A stretch of DNA of 64,000 nt, from contig OZ025207.1 of assembly GCA_964019055.1 (NCBI GenBank), positions 2,521,001-2,585,000 on the forward strand, given 5' to 3'. The stretch is from Anthopleura xanthogrammica (Eukaryota > Cnidaria > Anthozoa > Actiniaria > Actiniidae). A program made the position numbers and the translations under genes. The number at the start of each line of letters is the position of its first letter. The first letter of the stretch is position 1. The notes beneath the pieces were generated by a model, which made no database searches, was not told the DNA's origin, and saw only the letters and a program-made list of their open reading frames with translations. Positions 11,038 through 22,670 of the stretch are shown here, piece by piece.

Positions 11038-12122
11038 CTGGGTCAGGTGTGGATTCTTGAATGTGACCCAATTTCAGCATGATAGGCAGCCCACATGCCC
11101 CCTTCTGACAATGGGTATGTTGATATTGATCGCAGTGATAACATCCCAAGGGGCTGCTAGGACTGTGCCTCTGTATAAAAGGTCTTGCAGTAATAAAATT
11201 TTTCTTGAAAGGAAGAAAAAGGCTGCCAAAATCATAAAGTACTAAAATTATATAATGTATGTCTTTCAAAAATAAAATAAAAAAACAGGGTCACTGACTT
11301 TCCTTAAGAGCTTTTAGAATTTAAAGATGTAAAAAAAATGTTGTCTTGCTGTTTTTTCCATCAAAACAATCGCATGACGTCATGACAATGAACATACATG
11401 CTCTAGCTCTGTTGTGTGTTCCTTGCCCAATATTATTTATTCTGATTATGTATTTTAGTTTTATATTTTTAGTTGGGTGAAAGTTATGTAAATAAAATAA
11501 ATAAATAAAACATGCACAACACTAATGAAAGGAAAGGATGCATGCAAGCAACTGCCCATCATGGACTGCTGACAATTTTTAAAAATACCTAATTACACCA
11601 GCAGCTTCTTATATAAATTGGCTTCTTTCAAATGTGGGATGTCAAGTGTACCTAATTTATTTTAACAACTTTTGGATGAAATAATGTTTCAATAAGCATA
11701 CCTGTATTATGCATGGATGGGGAAACTATACTTTTGCCCATTGCCAATATGGCACTTTTGCTTAATAATCCTTTTGTTTCTGTTGACAAAATAAATACAT
11801 GACACACAAGCAGATATATAGTTAACTCCCCCTTAACTTTGTTACACATAATTATTCATATTCACATTATATCCATGTAGCCTTACATTATACCCACCCT
11901 CGGTCTTTACTTTAAATACTTTAAATCAATAACACATTCAAAATCTTTATCTAGTCTCTCGGCTGCGACTCTATACCCAGCTTCCAGAAGTAGAGGTAGA
12001 GGAGTGCGTCTAATTGGCGCGGGTCGTGGGTAAAATGTCGTGGGTCGCGGGTAAAATGTTGCAGGTCCCAAAAAATTGTCGCGGGTCCCGAAGAATAACA
12101 AAAACAAAAAAAAAGTTATGAA
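11038..12122. other. non-coding, with GGGTCGTGGGT-like short repeats near 12.0 kb
   Basis: A possible extra exon on the minus strand lies at about 11,710-11,790 (LLSKSAILAMGKSIV, flanked by CAG and GTATGC), but I cannot link it to the alpha-kinase. At 12,015-12,090 the plus strand repeats gcgggtcgtgggtaaaat three times in degenerate form. The complement gcgacccacgacccacg occurs at 13,962. Confidence 0.4.
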
Positions 12123-12715
12123 TTAATTATGATTTAATCTTAATGTCATTCTTCTCGCACTTCGCTGTTTGCAGCCGCTCATTAAAAGCTTTGCTGTAAG
12201 TAGGCCTGTAACGATCTTCTCGTGTTCCAGACACTGTTTTTCGTGTTTAGCTAACACTAGCGTTGTGTCTGTCATAGGGATTGGGACTTGTAGGCTGGAA
12301 TTCTTCCCCGGTCGGCGATGAACGTTCTTCATCACGATGAGGTCTTCACCAAGCTGTTTAGCCTGGTTGAGCTGATATCTTGTGTTCTCTTTTTGCTTGT
12401 CTAAAAGAGAGGGACCTGTTCCGCCATTCCCTGTACCATTTCGGAATGCTTTATATGTTGCCTCTAGTTGAATGTTGTCTCGACAATCAGCATGTGCCAC
12501 ATCAAGCAAGGACATGTTCATCTTGTCTCTCTTCACCCAACTTGAGTGTACCAATTCAGCATGGTTCATTTTCGGAGCTTTCTCAAATTTCACAAAAGCA
12601 TTGAAGATGTAGTTTCTTCTTTTATGCCACCAGTCTACCCAGCTGTTTAGGTATTTCCTCTCTTCGCTCTTTTCAACAAAGTTTAGCAAATCTTCTTTCG
12701 CTTTTTCGTAGGCTA
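12123..12715 (-). pseudogene. MULE-type transposase C-terminal region
   Basis: An open minus-strand frame contains YLNSWVDWWHKRRNYIFNAF, APKMNHAELVHSSW, RDNIQLEATYKAFRNG and GGTGPSLLDKQKE. The W..WW..RR..IF.AF and N.AE..H..W pattern follows the catalytic core in a MULE-like transposase family common in cnidarians, whose N-terminus carries a GCM/WRKY-like zinc finger (compare 60.1-61.1 kb). The catalytic triad itself is missing; the upstream side is fused to a BEL/Pao integrase near 12.74 kb. Confidence 0.5.
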
Positions 12716-12752
12716 AGGGACTTACAGCTTCGAGAAGAACATTGCATAAATG

Positions 12753-13330
12753 AGCAGTCCGTCGCTAATTCTAAGTGTACTGCTCTCGTGTTAAGGCAGG
12801 TGAAGATAACTCCGTAATGCTTCATGGTTTTGTTACATCCAATCTTGACTGTCATTGGACCAAAGTAATCACACGATGTGAAGTAGAACGGTGGCATGTG
12901 TGGCGATAATCGGCATCCTGGAAGGCTAGCCATCAGTTGCTCTTCAGTCTTTGGCTTCATTTCTTTGCATGTGACGCATATATAATTGATCGTCTTGATG
13001 ATCTTATGCGCTTTGAGTATCCAGTAGTGTCTTCTAACCTTTGCCACTCCCGTATGGCCAAACTGGTGCTTTTCCAAAGAAATTAGGTAGGATATTCTGC
13101 TGTCATGTGGTAGTAGCAATGGATGTTTTGTCTCATAAGACATTATAGCTTGATCAAATCGACCTTCAACTCGTAGTAGACCTTCGTTGTCGATGAATGG
13201 ACTCAGCGAACTCAGTTCACCACTCTTGACTTTACTTTCCAGATTCCTTTGCGTGTCTTCGACTAAGATCTTTCTGGCCTGTTCTAACTCTGATGGGGTG
13301 AGCATTCCTGATTGGCTTGTGTAATTTGGG
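12753..13330 (-). pseudogene. BEL/Pao retrotransposon integrase fragment
   Basis: The minus strand encodes FIDNEGLLRVEGRFDQA, LLLPHDSRISYLI, HTGVAKVRRHYWI, NYICVTCKEMK and SCDYFGPMTVK, then YGVIFTCLNTRAVHLELATD. This is the zinc-binding HHCC region followed by the start of the DDE integrase core, with catalytic Asp residues in CDYFGP and the expected position in LATD. The sequence leaves the family at about 12,753, so the rest of the core and the third catalytic residue are lost. Confidence 0.8.
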
Positions 13331-15146
13331 TTCCCCTTGCCACACAGGTTATTGATAAATCATTGTAGCCATGCAGTTGTACATACCGTATGTATTCCAC
13401 CGAGACACCAATCTTACAGACACCTCGCCCAATAATTCTATGCGATCATTGGTCAAATTTTGTGAGCATGGGGTACAACAACAATAGTTTGCCATTGTAG
13501 GAGAGTGATTTTGATCGAACTGTGCAGGAATAGAGACTGGCTATAGTGTGGAATAGTAAAATTTCAATAAAAGAAAAGAAAACAATGCATATAGTGACTA
13601 CACGGTATATCGTGACAGTGGCCTATGCCGGCCTGTACTTTATTTAGCAGCACTTTCAGTAAGTTCTTTTAAGCACATATCAGCTAAATAGCTATTTCAC
13701 AGTCCGATGAAAGTGGCCCCAAGCATGTAATGGCGTACTTGAAGTGACTGAAAGTAGAGTGCCGCAAAGTTAGCGTATTTATCACTACCGCTCTTGTTCT
13801 TGTTTAATCAGAAAATTTACAGATTAACAGCATCTAGCAATGTTTATCATTGCTGTAATTATAAAACACAATTCAGAGTTTTTATTCTCATGTTTTGAAT
13901 TATTTAGATTTAATAACGAATTATGTGGTTATTTCTGATTTTTTGTGGTGGTAATTTTTGCGACCCACGACCCACGTCGAATAGACAACCTCCTTCGTCG
14001 GGGCCCAAAGTCGTGTTCGTTTTTTTTGTTGTTCAATTTGCAGCCTGGACAAGCAGTTAGCCTTTTGCGTTGTCTTCTGCTAGACATTTAATTTTTATGT
14101 ATTTAGTGAAACTATTGAATCTATTGACTATCGAATCTACTGACTGTCGAGCGAATAATAGAGCAGTAAACTGACAACCAATCCCTAGCAATGGTAATAC
14201 AATATGTATATATGATTACATCCATTAGAATTAGTTATTACAATAACATCACTTAACAGTTCTTGCGCATTTCGCAAGCCTCAATGCGCTTACATTATAT
14301 CTATCTACAAATGAAGTTTAGAAATATACAATATGATAGGAGTGAATTAAAACGAAAATTGAATACTAAATATAGTGCTATTATAAAATATTTGAGATAC
14401 TACGCGAGCTCTTATTGGCTGACTACTGTGTTTATATGAGAGGACAGAGACACGCTCAGCCTTTTTAGGAAAAGAAAAAAACGAAAACTCACGGAAGAAA
14501 ATGATTTGAATGTTAAAGTAGAGCTGTAATTTTGTTTCGAAGACTTTAATTTCCTAGGAAACAATTTATTAAACGAAAAATAAGTGACAGTGCAAAATAA
14601 CTGTGAAAAGTAAGATTTTGTCAGCTATCAGAGGGAGAAATCCACTGCAATCACAGCTAAATACCAAACTAAGTGGACATTGTGCATTTTTGAAAGCAAA
14701 TACTGTGCTATTTGTTTCAATACGATAAAAGAGGCTATAGTAGTAGTCGTGTTCAAGGTCTTTATTGTACAACTAGCTGGTGTACTAAGATGGTGACATA
14801 TACAATAACTATAAGCTAAGGTATACAATTACTTATTGTTGACAGATGGATTACATATTGTAACATCTCTCCTGTTTTAAAAGCTGTGTTCCTTATTATA
14901 ACGAAATTGCTAGAATATAAAAATAAACTCATTATTGTCTAATCATTTTGAATTGTCTTGTTTACATATTAATAATGTAAAGAACTTTCCACAATGTCCA
15001 TTTCTTTCAATCACAACATTCATAATGTTATACTGTGATTCTGTTCATTAGAATTAGATTGTTCATAATCCATAATCAGGAAAATAATCAGTGGTCATAA
15101 TAATCATAGTGTTTAAAATGAACTAATAAATGTGAATACAAAGTGT
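13331..15146. other. long gene-poor region
   Basis: About 1.8 kb without a recognisable coding segment. Near 14,270-14,300 'aagcctcaatgcgcttacatt' resembles the GCGC-containing LINE/SINE tails near 20.97 and 61.36 kb. A copy of the complement of the 12.0 kb GGGTCG repeat lies at 13,962. The rest is AT-rich. Confidence 0.45.
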
Positions 15147-16012
15147 TTACTTGCATACAAAGTCCTTTAGGTATGCTGGCTCTCTTCTGTCTCGTTGTGG
15201 TCTTGTTATGACAGGGGTAGTCGGTGTAACTGTCTCGGTCACATCTTCCTGTGTAGGTTCAGGTATAGGGTGTGTGACAGGTGGAGTGCCTGTGGCCAGT
15301 TGAGGTTCCGGTGTTTCTTTAGTCCTCTTAAGGTGGTAGCGATTCCTCCTGTAGGCGGCTCCCTCAGGTGTCTCTACCGCGTAAGATCTTTCATCTAGTC
15401 TAGATGTCACAGTTGCTTTCTTCCATGCTTTGTCCCCTAGACGGAATGGTTTCATTCGCACTACGTCACCTACTGCCAGAGCAGGTAAGTCACGGGCATT
15501 CCGGTTATAATAGTTACACTGCTGCTGTTGACGTTTGACTAGTTCCTTGATCTCTTTCTCATTGTCTGGCGTCCCGGGCAGTAGAAGTGCTTTTGCTGTA
15601 GGCAAGAGTGTCCGACCTCGACGGTTCATCAATCTTTGTGTTGGGCTGGAACTCATTGCTTGGGTTGGAGTATTGTGATAGTCGAGGATTGCAATATACA
15701 GGTCTGATCCGGTGTCGAGGGCTTTGCGGGTGAGGTTCTTGGCGGTTTTGACTGCAGATTCAACCTTTCCATTTCCTTTGCTGTTTCCAGGACTGCTGGT
15801 GCAGTGCTCAAAATCCCATTCTTTTGCAAACTTGGAGAATTCTGCTGAATCAAACGGTGGTCCATTGTCGCTGATCAGATGATCAGGACAACCATGGCGG
15901 GCAAAATGGTTCTTCAGTTTAAGGATAACTGCTGCTGCTGTAGTGGTCTTGAGGTAGTCTATTTCCCAGAAGTTACTGTAATAGTCTACTGTTATCGTGT
16001 ACTCTTTCTTGT
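15147..16012 (-). pseudogene. Ty3/gypsy integrase core and C-terminus
   Basis: One open minus-strand frame of about 285 codons without an ATG encodes ITVDYYSNFWEIDYL, HGCPDHLISDNGPPFDS, GNGKVESAVKTAKNL, ILDYHNTPTQ, SSPTQRLMNRR and YYNRNARDLPALAVGDVVRM. These give the DDE triad of a retroviral-type integrase (D in ITVDYY, D in SDNG, E in KVESA) followed by the SH3-like C-terminal domain. The C-terminal tail ends in a normal stop. Protease, RT and LTRs are absent: at about 16,012 the frame joins a DIRS-type recombinase piece. The piece itself is undamaged, suggesting a relatively recent insertion that was later cut. Confidence 0.8.
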
Positions 16013-16016
16013 TTGA

Positions 16017-16717
16017 CGAAAACCAACCTTATTGTAACCGCATAATAGTTGTAACACAAAAAAGACTTTGGATGGATCGGGAAGTTGATAAAGCTTGTGA
16101 GTGTAGCCAATTGCTGAAACATAAGTGTTCACTGTAGAGGGTGCATAATTCTTATCGTATAAATACACAATGAAAAGAGCAATTGTAGAAGGAGAGATGG
16201 GCAGTGTGACAACTGCATGTTGAAAAACTGAACTTAAAAACAAGTGAAAAAGGTTCCATGCCCTTTTATAGGTGGGAACAGAGGATGGCTGTAAGCTAGA
16301 TTTTATCAACATGGAGACTATATTAGCCAATTTTGTGGTAACAGATGTACCGGGATTGTTGTGGGGCACAGGTGCACAGAGGCTGGTGCCAACTGCTTGA
16401 AGGTGGAAACCTGACACATGGGTTGAAACATCATCAAGGGCACGTGCAATGTGAACCTCGGTGAGTGAAAGGATTGAAGGTGGTACACTGCAGGAGCCAG
16501 TGGAGGGCTGCGTCTGCCTCATCAGCTGATTTGTTACCTGCTCGGTAACCCTTTGGACGATGGTTGTAATAAGGCTGTCAGGAATGACAGGTTGATCCTG
16601 TACAGTTGGGGGTTGACCCTGCACAATTAGAGGTTGCTCCTGTACCGCTGGAGGTTGATCCTGGACAATTGGAGCATGCTGAGGAGAGCTATCCTCTCTT
16701 GGTCTCTGTGAGGACAA
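16017..16717 (-). pseudogene. DIRS/Ngaro tyrosine recombinase N-terminal (SAM-like) domain
   Basis: After a Gln/Pro-rich leader with repeated VQDQPP-type units, the frame reads SSLQPSSVPTYKRAWNLF, VTLPISPSTIALFIVYLYDK and YAPSTVNTYVSAIGYTHKL. This is the core-binding domain of DIRS/Ngaro recombinases. It stops being homologous at about 16,017 where Ty3/gypsy sequence begins, so the catalytic domain is missing; a matching type of C-terminus is at 0.2-0.4 kb but need not be the same copy. Confidence 0.65.
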
Positions 16718-16837
16718 TCTTTTCGATTGCCTTGTCGCAGCCTGTGAATTGTTTGACCGCTTTCAGCTCCTGGTAGGCATCTAAAAACAAACAAAAAGAA
16801 GAAAATACCAAGAAAACCCAAAAACAAAGTAACCATT

Positions 16838-17290
16838 GGATCGAAGCCCTCAAAGTAATAAAATGGTAGAGGATTGAAACCCTCAAAGTAATAAAATGGT
16901 GGAGGATCGAAGCCCTCAAAGTAATAAAAATGTAAAGGATCGAAGCCCTCAAAGTAATAAAATGGTGGAGGATCGAAGCCCTCAAAGTAATAAAATGGTA
17001 GAGGATTGAAAACCTTCAAAGTAATAAAATGGTGGAGGATCGAAGCCCTCAAAGTAATAAAATTGTAAAGGATCGAAGCCCTCAAAGTAATAAAATGGTA
17101 GAGGATCGAAGCCATCAAAGTAATAAAATGGTAGAGGATCGAAGCCCTCAAAGTAATAAAATCGTAGAGGATCGAAGCCCTCAAAGTAATAAAATGAGAG
17201 GATCGAAGCCCTCAGAGTAATGAATATAATAGAGGATCGAAGCCCTCAGAGTAATAAATAATAGAGGAATGAAGCCCTCAGAATAACGAA
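16838..17290. repeat. 33-bp minisatellite, about 14 copies
   Basis: The unit is ggatcgaagccctcaaagta followed by ataaaatggtaga. Copies start at 16,838 and recur every 33 bases to about 17,169, then continue in shorter, diverged form to 17,290. Because 33 is a multiple of three, long open frames cross it on both strands; the translated repeats have no known domain. It lies next to the Gln/Pro-rich leader of the recombinase piece. Confidence 0.9.
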
Positions 17291-17901
17291 TAATAATAGG
17301 AAAACATACTAAGCCTAACATTAGGATTAAAAGTAAAAAATATTGAGCAGCAATGCTCTAAAATAAACGCTTAATTCTACAAATAATAGGGGGCCCACGT
17401 GGCGGACCACCACTGAGGCACTACAAAGCGTAGTTAAACTCAAATTGCACGCCGATGAAATGAATACCAGCGTCGCATGGCTTAAATGAATACTACAACA
17501 ATATACGGAGTAAAAGGATATGTCCAAACAATAAGGACAAAGCACTAGAGCATAGAAAGTGACTTTAAAATAGCGCCACGATAACTCCGATACAGGCGAA
17601 GCTGACCAGAGTGATTCAAATGAACCCCATCCCGTAAAAGAAACTTACTAGAAACCCTCTTATGAAACCAACAAAAAACATACGGAATCGGTTCTAATAA
17701 ACTATGAACGAGTTATAATAACAATATTTAATCAGGAAACTCTATCACTACAGTGGTTTTCATAGAGGTCCTAATAACTAAAATAAATATATACAAAAAA
17801 GATATATAAGAAATATATATATATATTTACAATTCAGAAATAAATGAATGATAATTAATAATATAATTAATTAATAGATAAATATTAAAAAAATAAAAAA
17901 T
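17291..17901. other. gene-poor AT-rich region
   Basis: About 600 bases between the minisatellite and the LINE 3' end. It includes a (TA) run near 17,810 and AT-rich sequence that probably is the LINE 3' tail. No coding segment seen. Confidence 0.5.
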
Positions 17902-18441
17902 CTAAAAAGAAGAGAACAAATTTCTCTTAAAAATTGCTAAGCCAGATGACTTTCTAATGGAATTGTTAAGACTATTAAAATCATGTACTCCGTGATAGGC
18001 TAAGCGTTGTTTTCCCCAGTTTCGTTTAACTCTTGGAAGCCTCAAGAAATCTTTATTTCGTGTATTATATGAATGGATGTCCATTTGCCTGGACATAACT
18101 AGAGAATGATCAATTTGACCCGTAATACATTTGTAAATATAAATACATCTATGGTATTTTCTACGGTCTACTAGATTTAGCCATTTTAAGGTTGTTAAGG
18201 CTTCAGTTGCCGAAGATGAAGTTGGCTTGTCTAAAATCAATTTAGCAGCTTTGTTCTGTAAAAGCTGAAGTTCTTTCATGAGTGTTGCATTATCCTTGTC
18301 TCCCCAGACAATATCGGCATAATCTAGGATAGGTAACACTAAACTATTATAAAAAAGTAAGCGAGCCTGAAGAGGTAAATAATACTTAATTCTGCGAAGA
18401 AGACCAAGGTTCTTATTGGTTGAAAACTGTGACCTTAGCAT
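17902..18441 (-). pseudogene. LINE ORF2 C-terminal fragment
   Basis: A 179-codon open frame reads NLGLLRRIKYYLPLQARLLF, ILDYADIVWGD, KELQLLQNKAAKLILD, ALTTLKWLNLVDRRKYHRC and YNTRNKDFLRLPRV. This is the thumb/C-terminal domain of a LINE reverse transcriptase. It is open to its natural stop, followed by an A/T-rich tail. At 18,438 it joins an SGNH hydrolase frame, so this LINE was inserted, 5'-truncated, into a DIRS/Ngaro element. Confidence 0.75.
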
Positions 18442-18811
18442 TAAAATCGGTGGACGAGCGGCGAGGGATCACTAAACAAAAACCCACAATCTTAACCCCA
18501 AAACTGTTGTGTAAATAACGAACTAAAACTTCGATTGTGGCAGCTACGACATTAGGATCTTCAACCGAAAGATCATTAGTGCCAATTTCTAAAATAACAA
18601 TGTCGGGATGAAGACAAGAAACATATGATAAGTCGTGTTTCCACAACTTTGGCACAGTTCGCCCGCCCACGCTATGAACGCGAACGCTTGCCCGATCCTT
18701 AAGATTAAAATCTAGGGAAAAACTATGATGTGATTGGTTTTTAATGTCCAAAAATAGGCGCTTCACAAAGGAGTGACCTAATATTAATACTACAGGCAAG
18801 CCAGAAGACAT
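18438..18811 (-). pseudogene. SGNH hydrolase of a DIRS/Ngaro-like element, truncated
   Basis: Starting at an ATG (MSSGLPVVLILGHSFVKRL) the protein has block I GHS with the nucleophile Ser, SVGGRTVPKLW, and PDIVILEIGTNDLS with block III GTND. These identify an SGNH/GDSL-type esterase. Such a gene is known from some Ngaro-type retrotransposons. The C-terminal Asp-His block is lost because a LINE interrupts after TDFNAK. Its recombinase may be the piece at 16.0-16.7 kb. Confidence 0.65.
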
Positions 18812-19099
18812 ATTAAATTGAAAAACTCACCTTAAGAAAGTATTGTTGTTGACTTGCTGATGACTCCACGCGACTGAAGCAAGCAATGTAATAGTCACGT
18901 GGCAAGCCAATACTACCCTATAGGGGGTATTGCGAATTGACCTCATTCCTTCACCCTCTCTTGGTTATTCAAATTAAATCTTATGAAATTCGAGTAAATA
19001 CATAAAAATACTATTTGTATACAAATATTTCATTTCTTCTTGTTTCAACTCCGTTGTCGGACCAGATCTTCTTCTTTGGGCTGCCTTGGACAGAGATGG

Positions 19100-19385
19100 G
19101 TTACAGCATTGCTGGTGTAGACTAACTCTAGAAGATCTCCTAGTCCGGAACCTGCCATTATATATGGCTGATGCATCTAAGGTAACTCATCTCGATACGT
19201 AGACCTCCCAGTTTCAGAATTATGGATTTTAGTTCCGGTTTCTCTAGGATAAGCATCAGGGCCTTCCACCATAATGGCTGATCAAAAGTTACTATTGGGG
19301 TGAGGCCGTAGCTTGTAGCTTGATCGCAAATAAAGGAAAATGTGGAGTAGATGCACGTCATGTCGCTAGGGTCCATATCAATCAT
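19100..19385 (-). pseudogene. fragment of an uncharacterised cnidarian repeat-borne protein
   Basis: The minus strand reads MDPSDMTCIYSTFSFICDQA, TPIVTFDQPLWWKALMLI, ELKSIILKLGGLRIEMSYL and then AGSGLGDLLELVYTSNAVTH. I recognise this block from large predicted cnidarian proteins of unknown function that occur in many copies. No named domain can be assigned. One frame change is needed near 19,157. Function unknown; the repeat-borne nature is from memory. Confidence 0.45.
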
Positions 19386-19449
19386 GGGAAGGAAAATTAT
19401 TGAAGATTTCCCAGGATGGGTTCCGTTGCAATTATCAGATTAAATAAAG

Positions 19450-19612
19450 CTTTATAATGTACTAACGATTTTGTGTGACAAGTGCAATCAGCAATTGTCT
19501 TTTGCCATAAATGTTTAGTGTTTTCCATTCAGGATCCAGATGGATCCCAAGTTCGCCAGTACTAGTGTTTCCTTCATCTTGCATTTTGTTTTGCTGACCT
19601 GTAGGAGATATT
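19450..19612 (-). CDS. possible terminal exon, unknown protein
   Basis: After a pyrimidine-rich acceptor (ctcctacag) the minus strand is open for about 45 codons (GQQNKMQDEGNTSTGELGIH...YGKRQLLIALVTQNR) and ends at a stop. I do not recognise it. It could be the last exon of the neighbouring unknown gene or a chance frame. Confidence 0.2.
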
Positions 19613-19674
19613 AAATGGGAATACAACGACGGGAATACAACGACAAGAGAAGTTAGGAAAGACAAAATAATCAC

Positions 19675-20940
19675 TCACTAAACTCAGGAAAGCATTCCTA
19701 ATTTATGGGCCTTTTGGAAAATAAAGGTCCCAATAAAACAGAATATATTTCTCATTTATACATCCCCTTCCTCCAAATATTTTTATTGCCTCCCTAAATA
19801 TAATTTTTTCAAAAGATCTATTTTTTGTATAAGCATTTATGATCTATGGGACTGGTTGGCTTTCAACATGTGAAGGATAGGGACAGTCATTTTTTCTAGT
19901 CATAATTATTGTTATTAGGGAATAACTATCCCATTCCTTCAAATTTGCCAACCATCCCATACACTGTAAAATGCTACCACGAAAAAAAATTGAAGATAAA
20001 ATTGAAATCACAACGATACATTAAACTGTCTTCCATTTCATCCATTTCATCTACTTCCATTGGGCAAATGTTCTGTGAGGAAATTTATTACAAATAGAAT
20101 AATAATTATTATAAAGTAATCACAATAAATATTCTACATAACAGATTATGATGAATCAATCTTTATTACGAATCAATGATTATTAAGCTTTATTTAATCT
20201 AGTGCGGCTACAAGCTCTGTTTTTCGCCTGTTATTTCCCTGTTCTACAATTCTATTGGTCTTATATTGGTGGTTTTTCTATAGAGTGTTATTGTTGCTAT
20301 TACTATTCTGGTTCCTGTTCTCGTCATAAGCAACCAAGAGCGTGGTAATAGATAAATAGGACAAAATCTAGATCCAGACACTTTTAACCTTCTTTATTGA
20401 ACTCATGTACTTAGAGAAAAAATGAATTAGTAAAAATGTAATCTGTAGTTTACAATCATGAATAAACTTTAAATATAAGCAGAGTTAACAAAGAGAACAC
20501 TAACTCTGATATAAGGTTCATCCATGAAAACCTTACAGATTCGAGATTTAGATATAGATCCATGTGAGTCCCTCACAATGAAAATTTGTGTGTCCAAGCA
20601 TAAGCTTTTAAGTACCACTCACAGTTAAGCTTATTTTATATTTAAGAAATGATTTACTGTGCAATTTAAAAGCACTCCATCTTTCCAGATATACCAGAAT
20701 GGGCATAAAGCATCAAGAATCTACATAAAAGAAATTAATAATTCATATCTCACCTTTTTAGCTTCGTCAGCCATTTTTGATATTTTGTATTTAGTGCCCA
20801 GACCTCTAGCATAGCTTGGTGGCCAAGCCATGGTTTTCAAAGTTGGTTAAGCTTCACTTTACGAAGGACATGATACCTGATCTCTGGAGGAGGCACAACT
20901 GCATTTATTCTTTTTTGAATTAACTTCAATTCTTTTTTCA
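19675..20940. other. gene-poor AT-rich region
   Basis: About 1.3 kb. A weak minus-strand stretch at 20,760-20,940 (INAVVPPPEIRYHVLRKV...NTKYQKWLTKLKR followed by GTGAGA) may be an exon remnant but contains a stop. Nothing else is recognisable. Confidence 0.4.
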
Positions 20941-22150
20941 TTGAGAATAATAATAATTTAATGCTTATATAGCGCTATTTAACAATAAAAGATCAATAGC
21001 GCTTTACAAAATGTTATAAAATATAAGTATATTTACGTTACAAGTGTACATAGTTAGAGTGTATTTAGATATAATGTTAATCAAGTCAGTTTATAAAAGT
21101 ATTAAGTTCATGAAATTCATGTATATATATATATATATATGTATAGTTAAATAGATTTAAAATATAATATTTAAATGTTATTTAAAATAATTTCTAAATA
21201 AAAATGTTTTTACTTCTTTCTTAAAAGCGCTCAGGCTAGAAGTGTTTTTTATTTCAATTGGAAGAGTGTTCCAGAGGGAGGGTGCTGCAACTTGAAAGGC
21301 ACGGCCACCCAATGTTGGTAGGACTTTATACTTTGGTCTCTCCAACAATGTGCTATGATTAGACCTTAGACTGTAGGTTGATTTGTCTTTGACTTTGACA
21401 AGATCCATGATGTAATTGGGCGCTAAACCATGTATGGCTTTAAAAGTTATAAGAAGGATTTTGAAGTGGATACGTGCTTGAATGGGAAACCAGTGTAGGT
21501 CAAATAGTATCGGAGTAATGTGAGAAAATTGCCCAACATCTTTCACTAATCTTGCAGCTGCATTCTGTACACGCTGTAGTTTTGCGATTTGCTCTTTGGG
21601 AAGGCCAAAATACAGACTGTTGCAGTAGTCAAGCCTGCTTGTGACAAAAGCAGGTACTAATGTGAGAAGTGACTTGGCAGAAAGGTATGGCTTGATTCGG
21701 CGAATGTTGTGTAGATGGAAAAAGGCAGATTTACAAGTGTTGGTGATTTTTTCCAACATATTCAGATTATTGACGGTTGTGCTGGAATTTACAACCGAGT
21801 TGCCAATTTTAAGCGTTAGTGGATTAAGTTTTGCTAGTTGCTGTTGCGTACCAATTAGAATAAATTCTGTCTTAGCGTTATTGAGCATGAGTTTGTCATT
21901 CTCCATCCAATTCTTTATTCTTCCAATGCAATCCTCCATGACTTTTATTGCATTTTCATACGATAGTCCATCTGGTTTAAAGCTAATATAGAGCTGCGTG
22001 TCATCTGCATAGCAATGTGCTGTAGTAGGACTGTTGCAGATAACCTGGAACAGTTTTGATGCGTACAAGATAATTGTTCCATTGATGAAAACCCGCTGGC
22101 CCCTATTACTGAGGTATGATTGAAACCAATCTAGGGAAGCATATCCCCCA
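20941..22150 (-). mobile_element. CR1/L2-like LINE, 5'-truncated
   Basis: The minus strand encodes SLDWFQSYLSNRGQRVF, HCYADDTQLYISFK (catalytic YADD), NWMENDKLMLNNAKTEFIL, SRLDYCNSLYFGLPKEQIAK, LQRVQNAAARLV, HWFPIQARIHFKIL and a conserved C-terminus ending FLFRNYF. The frame is open over about 320 codons and followed by a 3' UTR ending near (AAT)n at 20,945 with 'ttatatagcgctatt', a tail pattern common in these elements. Its 5' end, at about 22,150, is fused to the Mutator-like transposase segment RIMLCGG. Confidence 0.8.
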
Positions 22151-22278
22151 CAAAGCATAATTCTATTCAGATTACCATCAGGAAACACAGTTCGAAATGA
22201 AATTCCTGAAGAGAAGTCTTGATCTTGCCAATTAAATTCACAGTTAATTCCTTCTTCTTTGGCTTTTGAGAATAGCAC
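22150..22278 (-). pseudogene. Mutator-like transposase fragment (second copy)
   Basis: KAKEEGINCEFNWQDQD followed by ISFRTVFPDGNLNRIMLCGG aligns by eye with the copy at 2.65-2.72 kb, which has DQDSSSSISFRTVFTDG and RIMLCGGH. The presumed second catalytic Asp is retained. The LINE at 20.9-22.15 kb begins immediately after GG. This copy contains the roughly 15 codons deleted from the first copy. Confidence 0.6.
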
Positions 22279-22670
22279 ATAGATAGAAAGATACTTTTAT
22301 TTAAGCAGGGTGATCCTATCAGTAAATATACACTTACTGTTATCAACAGAAGCCCTAACTAAAGATAAAATATGACCAAAAAAACAACAACTTATAATAT
22401 AATAAATATAATAAAATTAAGCTAAAACTATATATGTGTATATTAATATTAATAAGCTAAATAAGTTCTAAAATATACATACAAACATAGCAATATATAC
22501 ACACATACATATGCTGTTCATGCCTAAACATGAAGGATAAAAGATTGCCAAAGCTTTTCTTCAATCATTGTTTCATCTTTGAGTTTCTGTAGTTGGATTT
22601 GTGGATGCCTCAGTTATTTAGCTCAGTTATGAACTGAGAACTGAAATACTTATGACTGCGTTCTTCCCTA

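Noticed and set aside
12015..13985. GGGTCGTGGGT inverted pair as terminal repeats of one element enclosing MULE and BEL/Pao pieces
   Set aside because: The matches are short, internally repetitive and poorly extended, and no target duplication is visible.
14569..14828. Two overlapping minus-strand frames of about 67 codons
   Set aside because: No motif, splice context or homologous copy in the window; length is compatible with chance in AT-rich DNA.
16627..17220. Repeat protein with FITLRASIL units
   Set aside because: It is the translation of the 33-bp minisatellite; no support for a real gene beyond period-3 openness.
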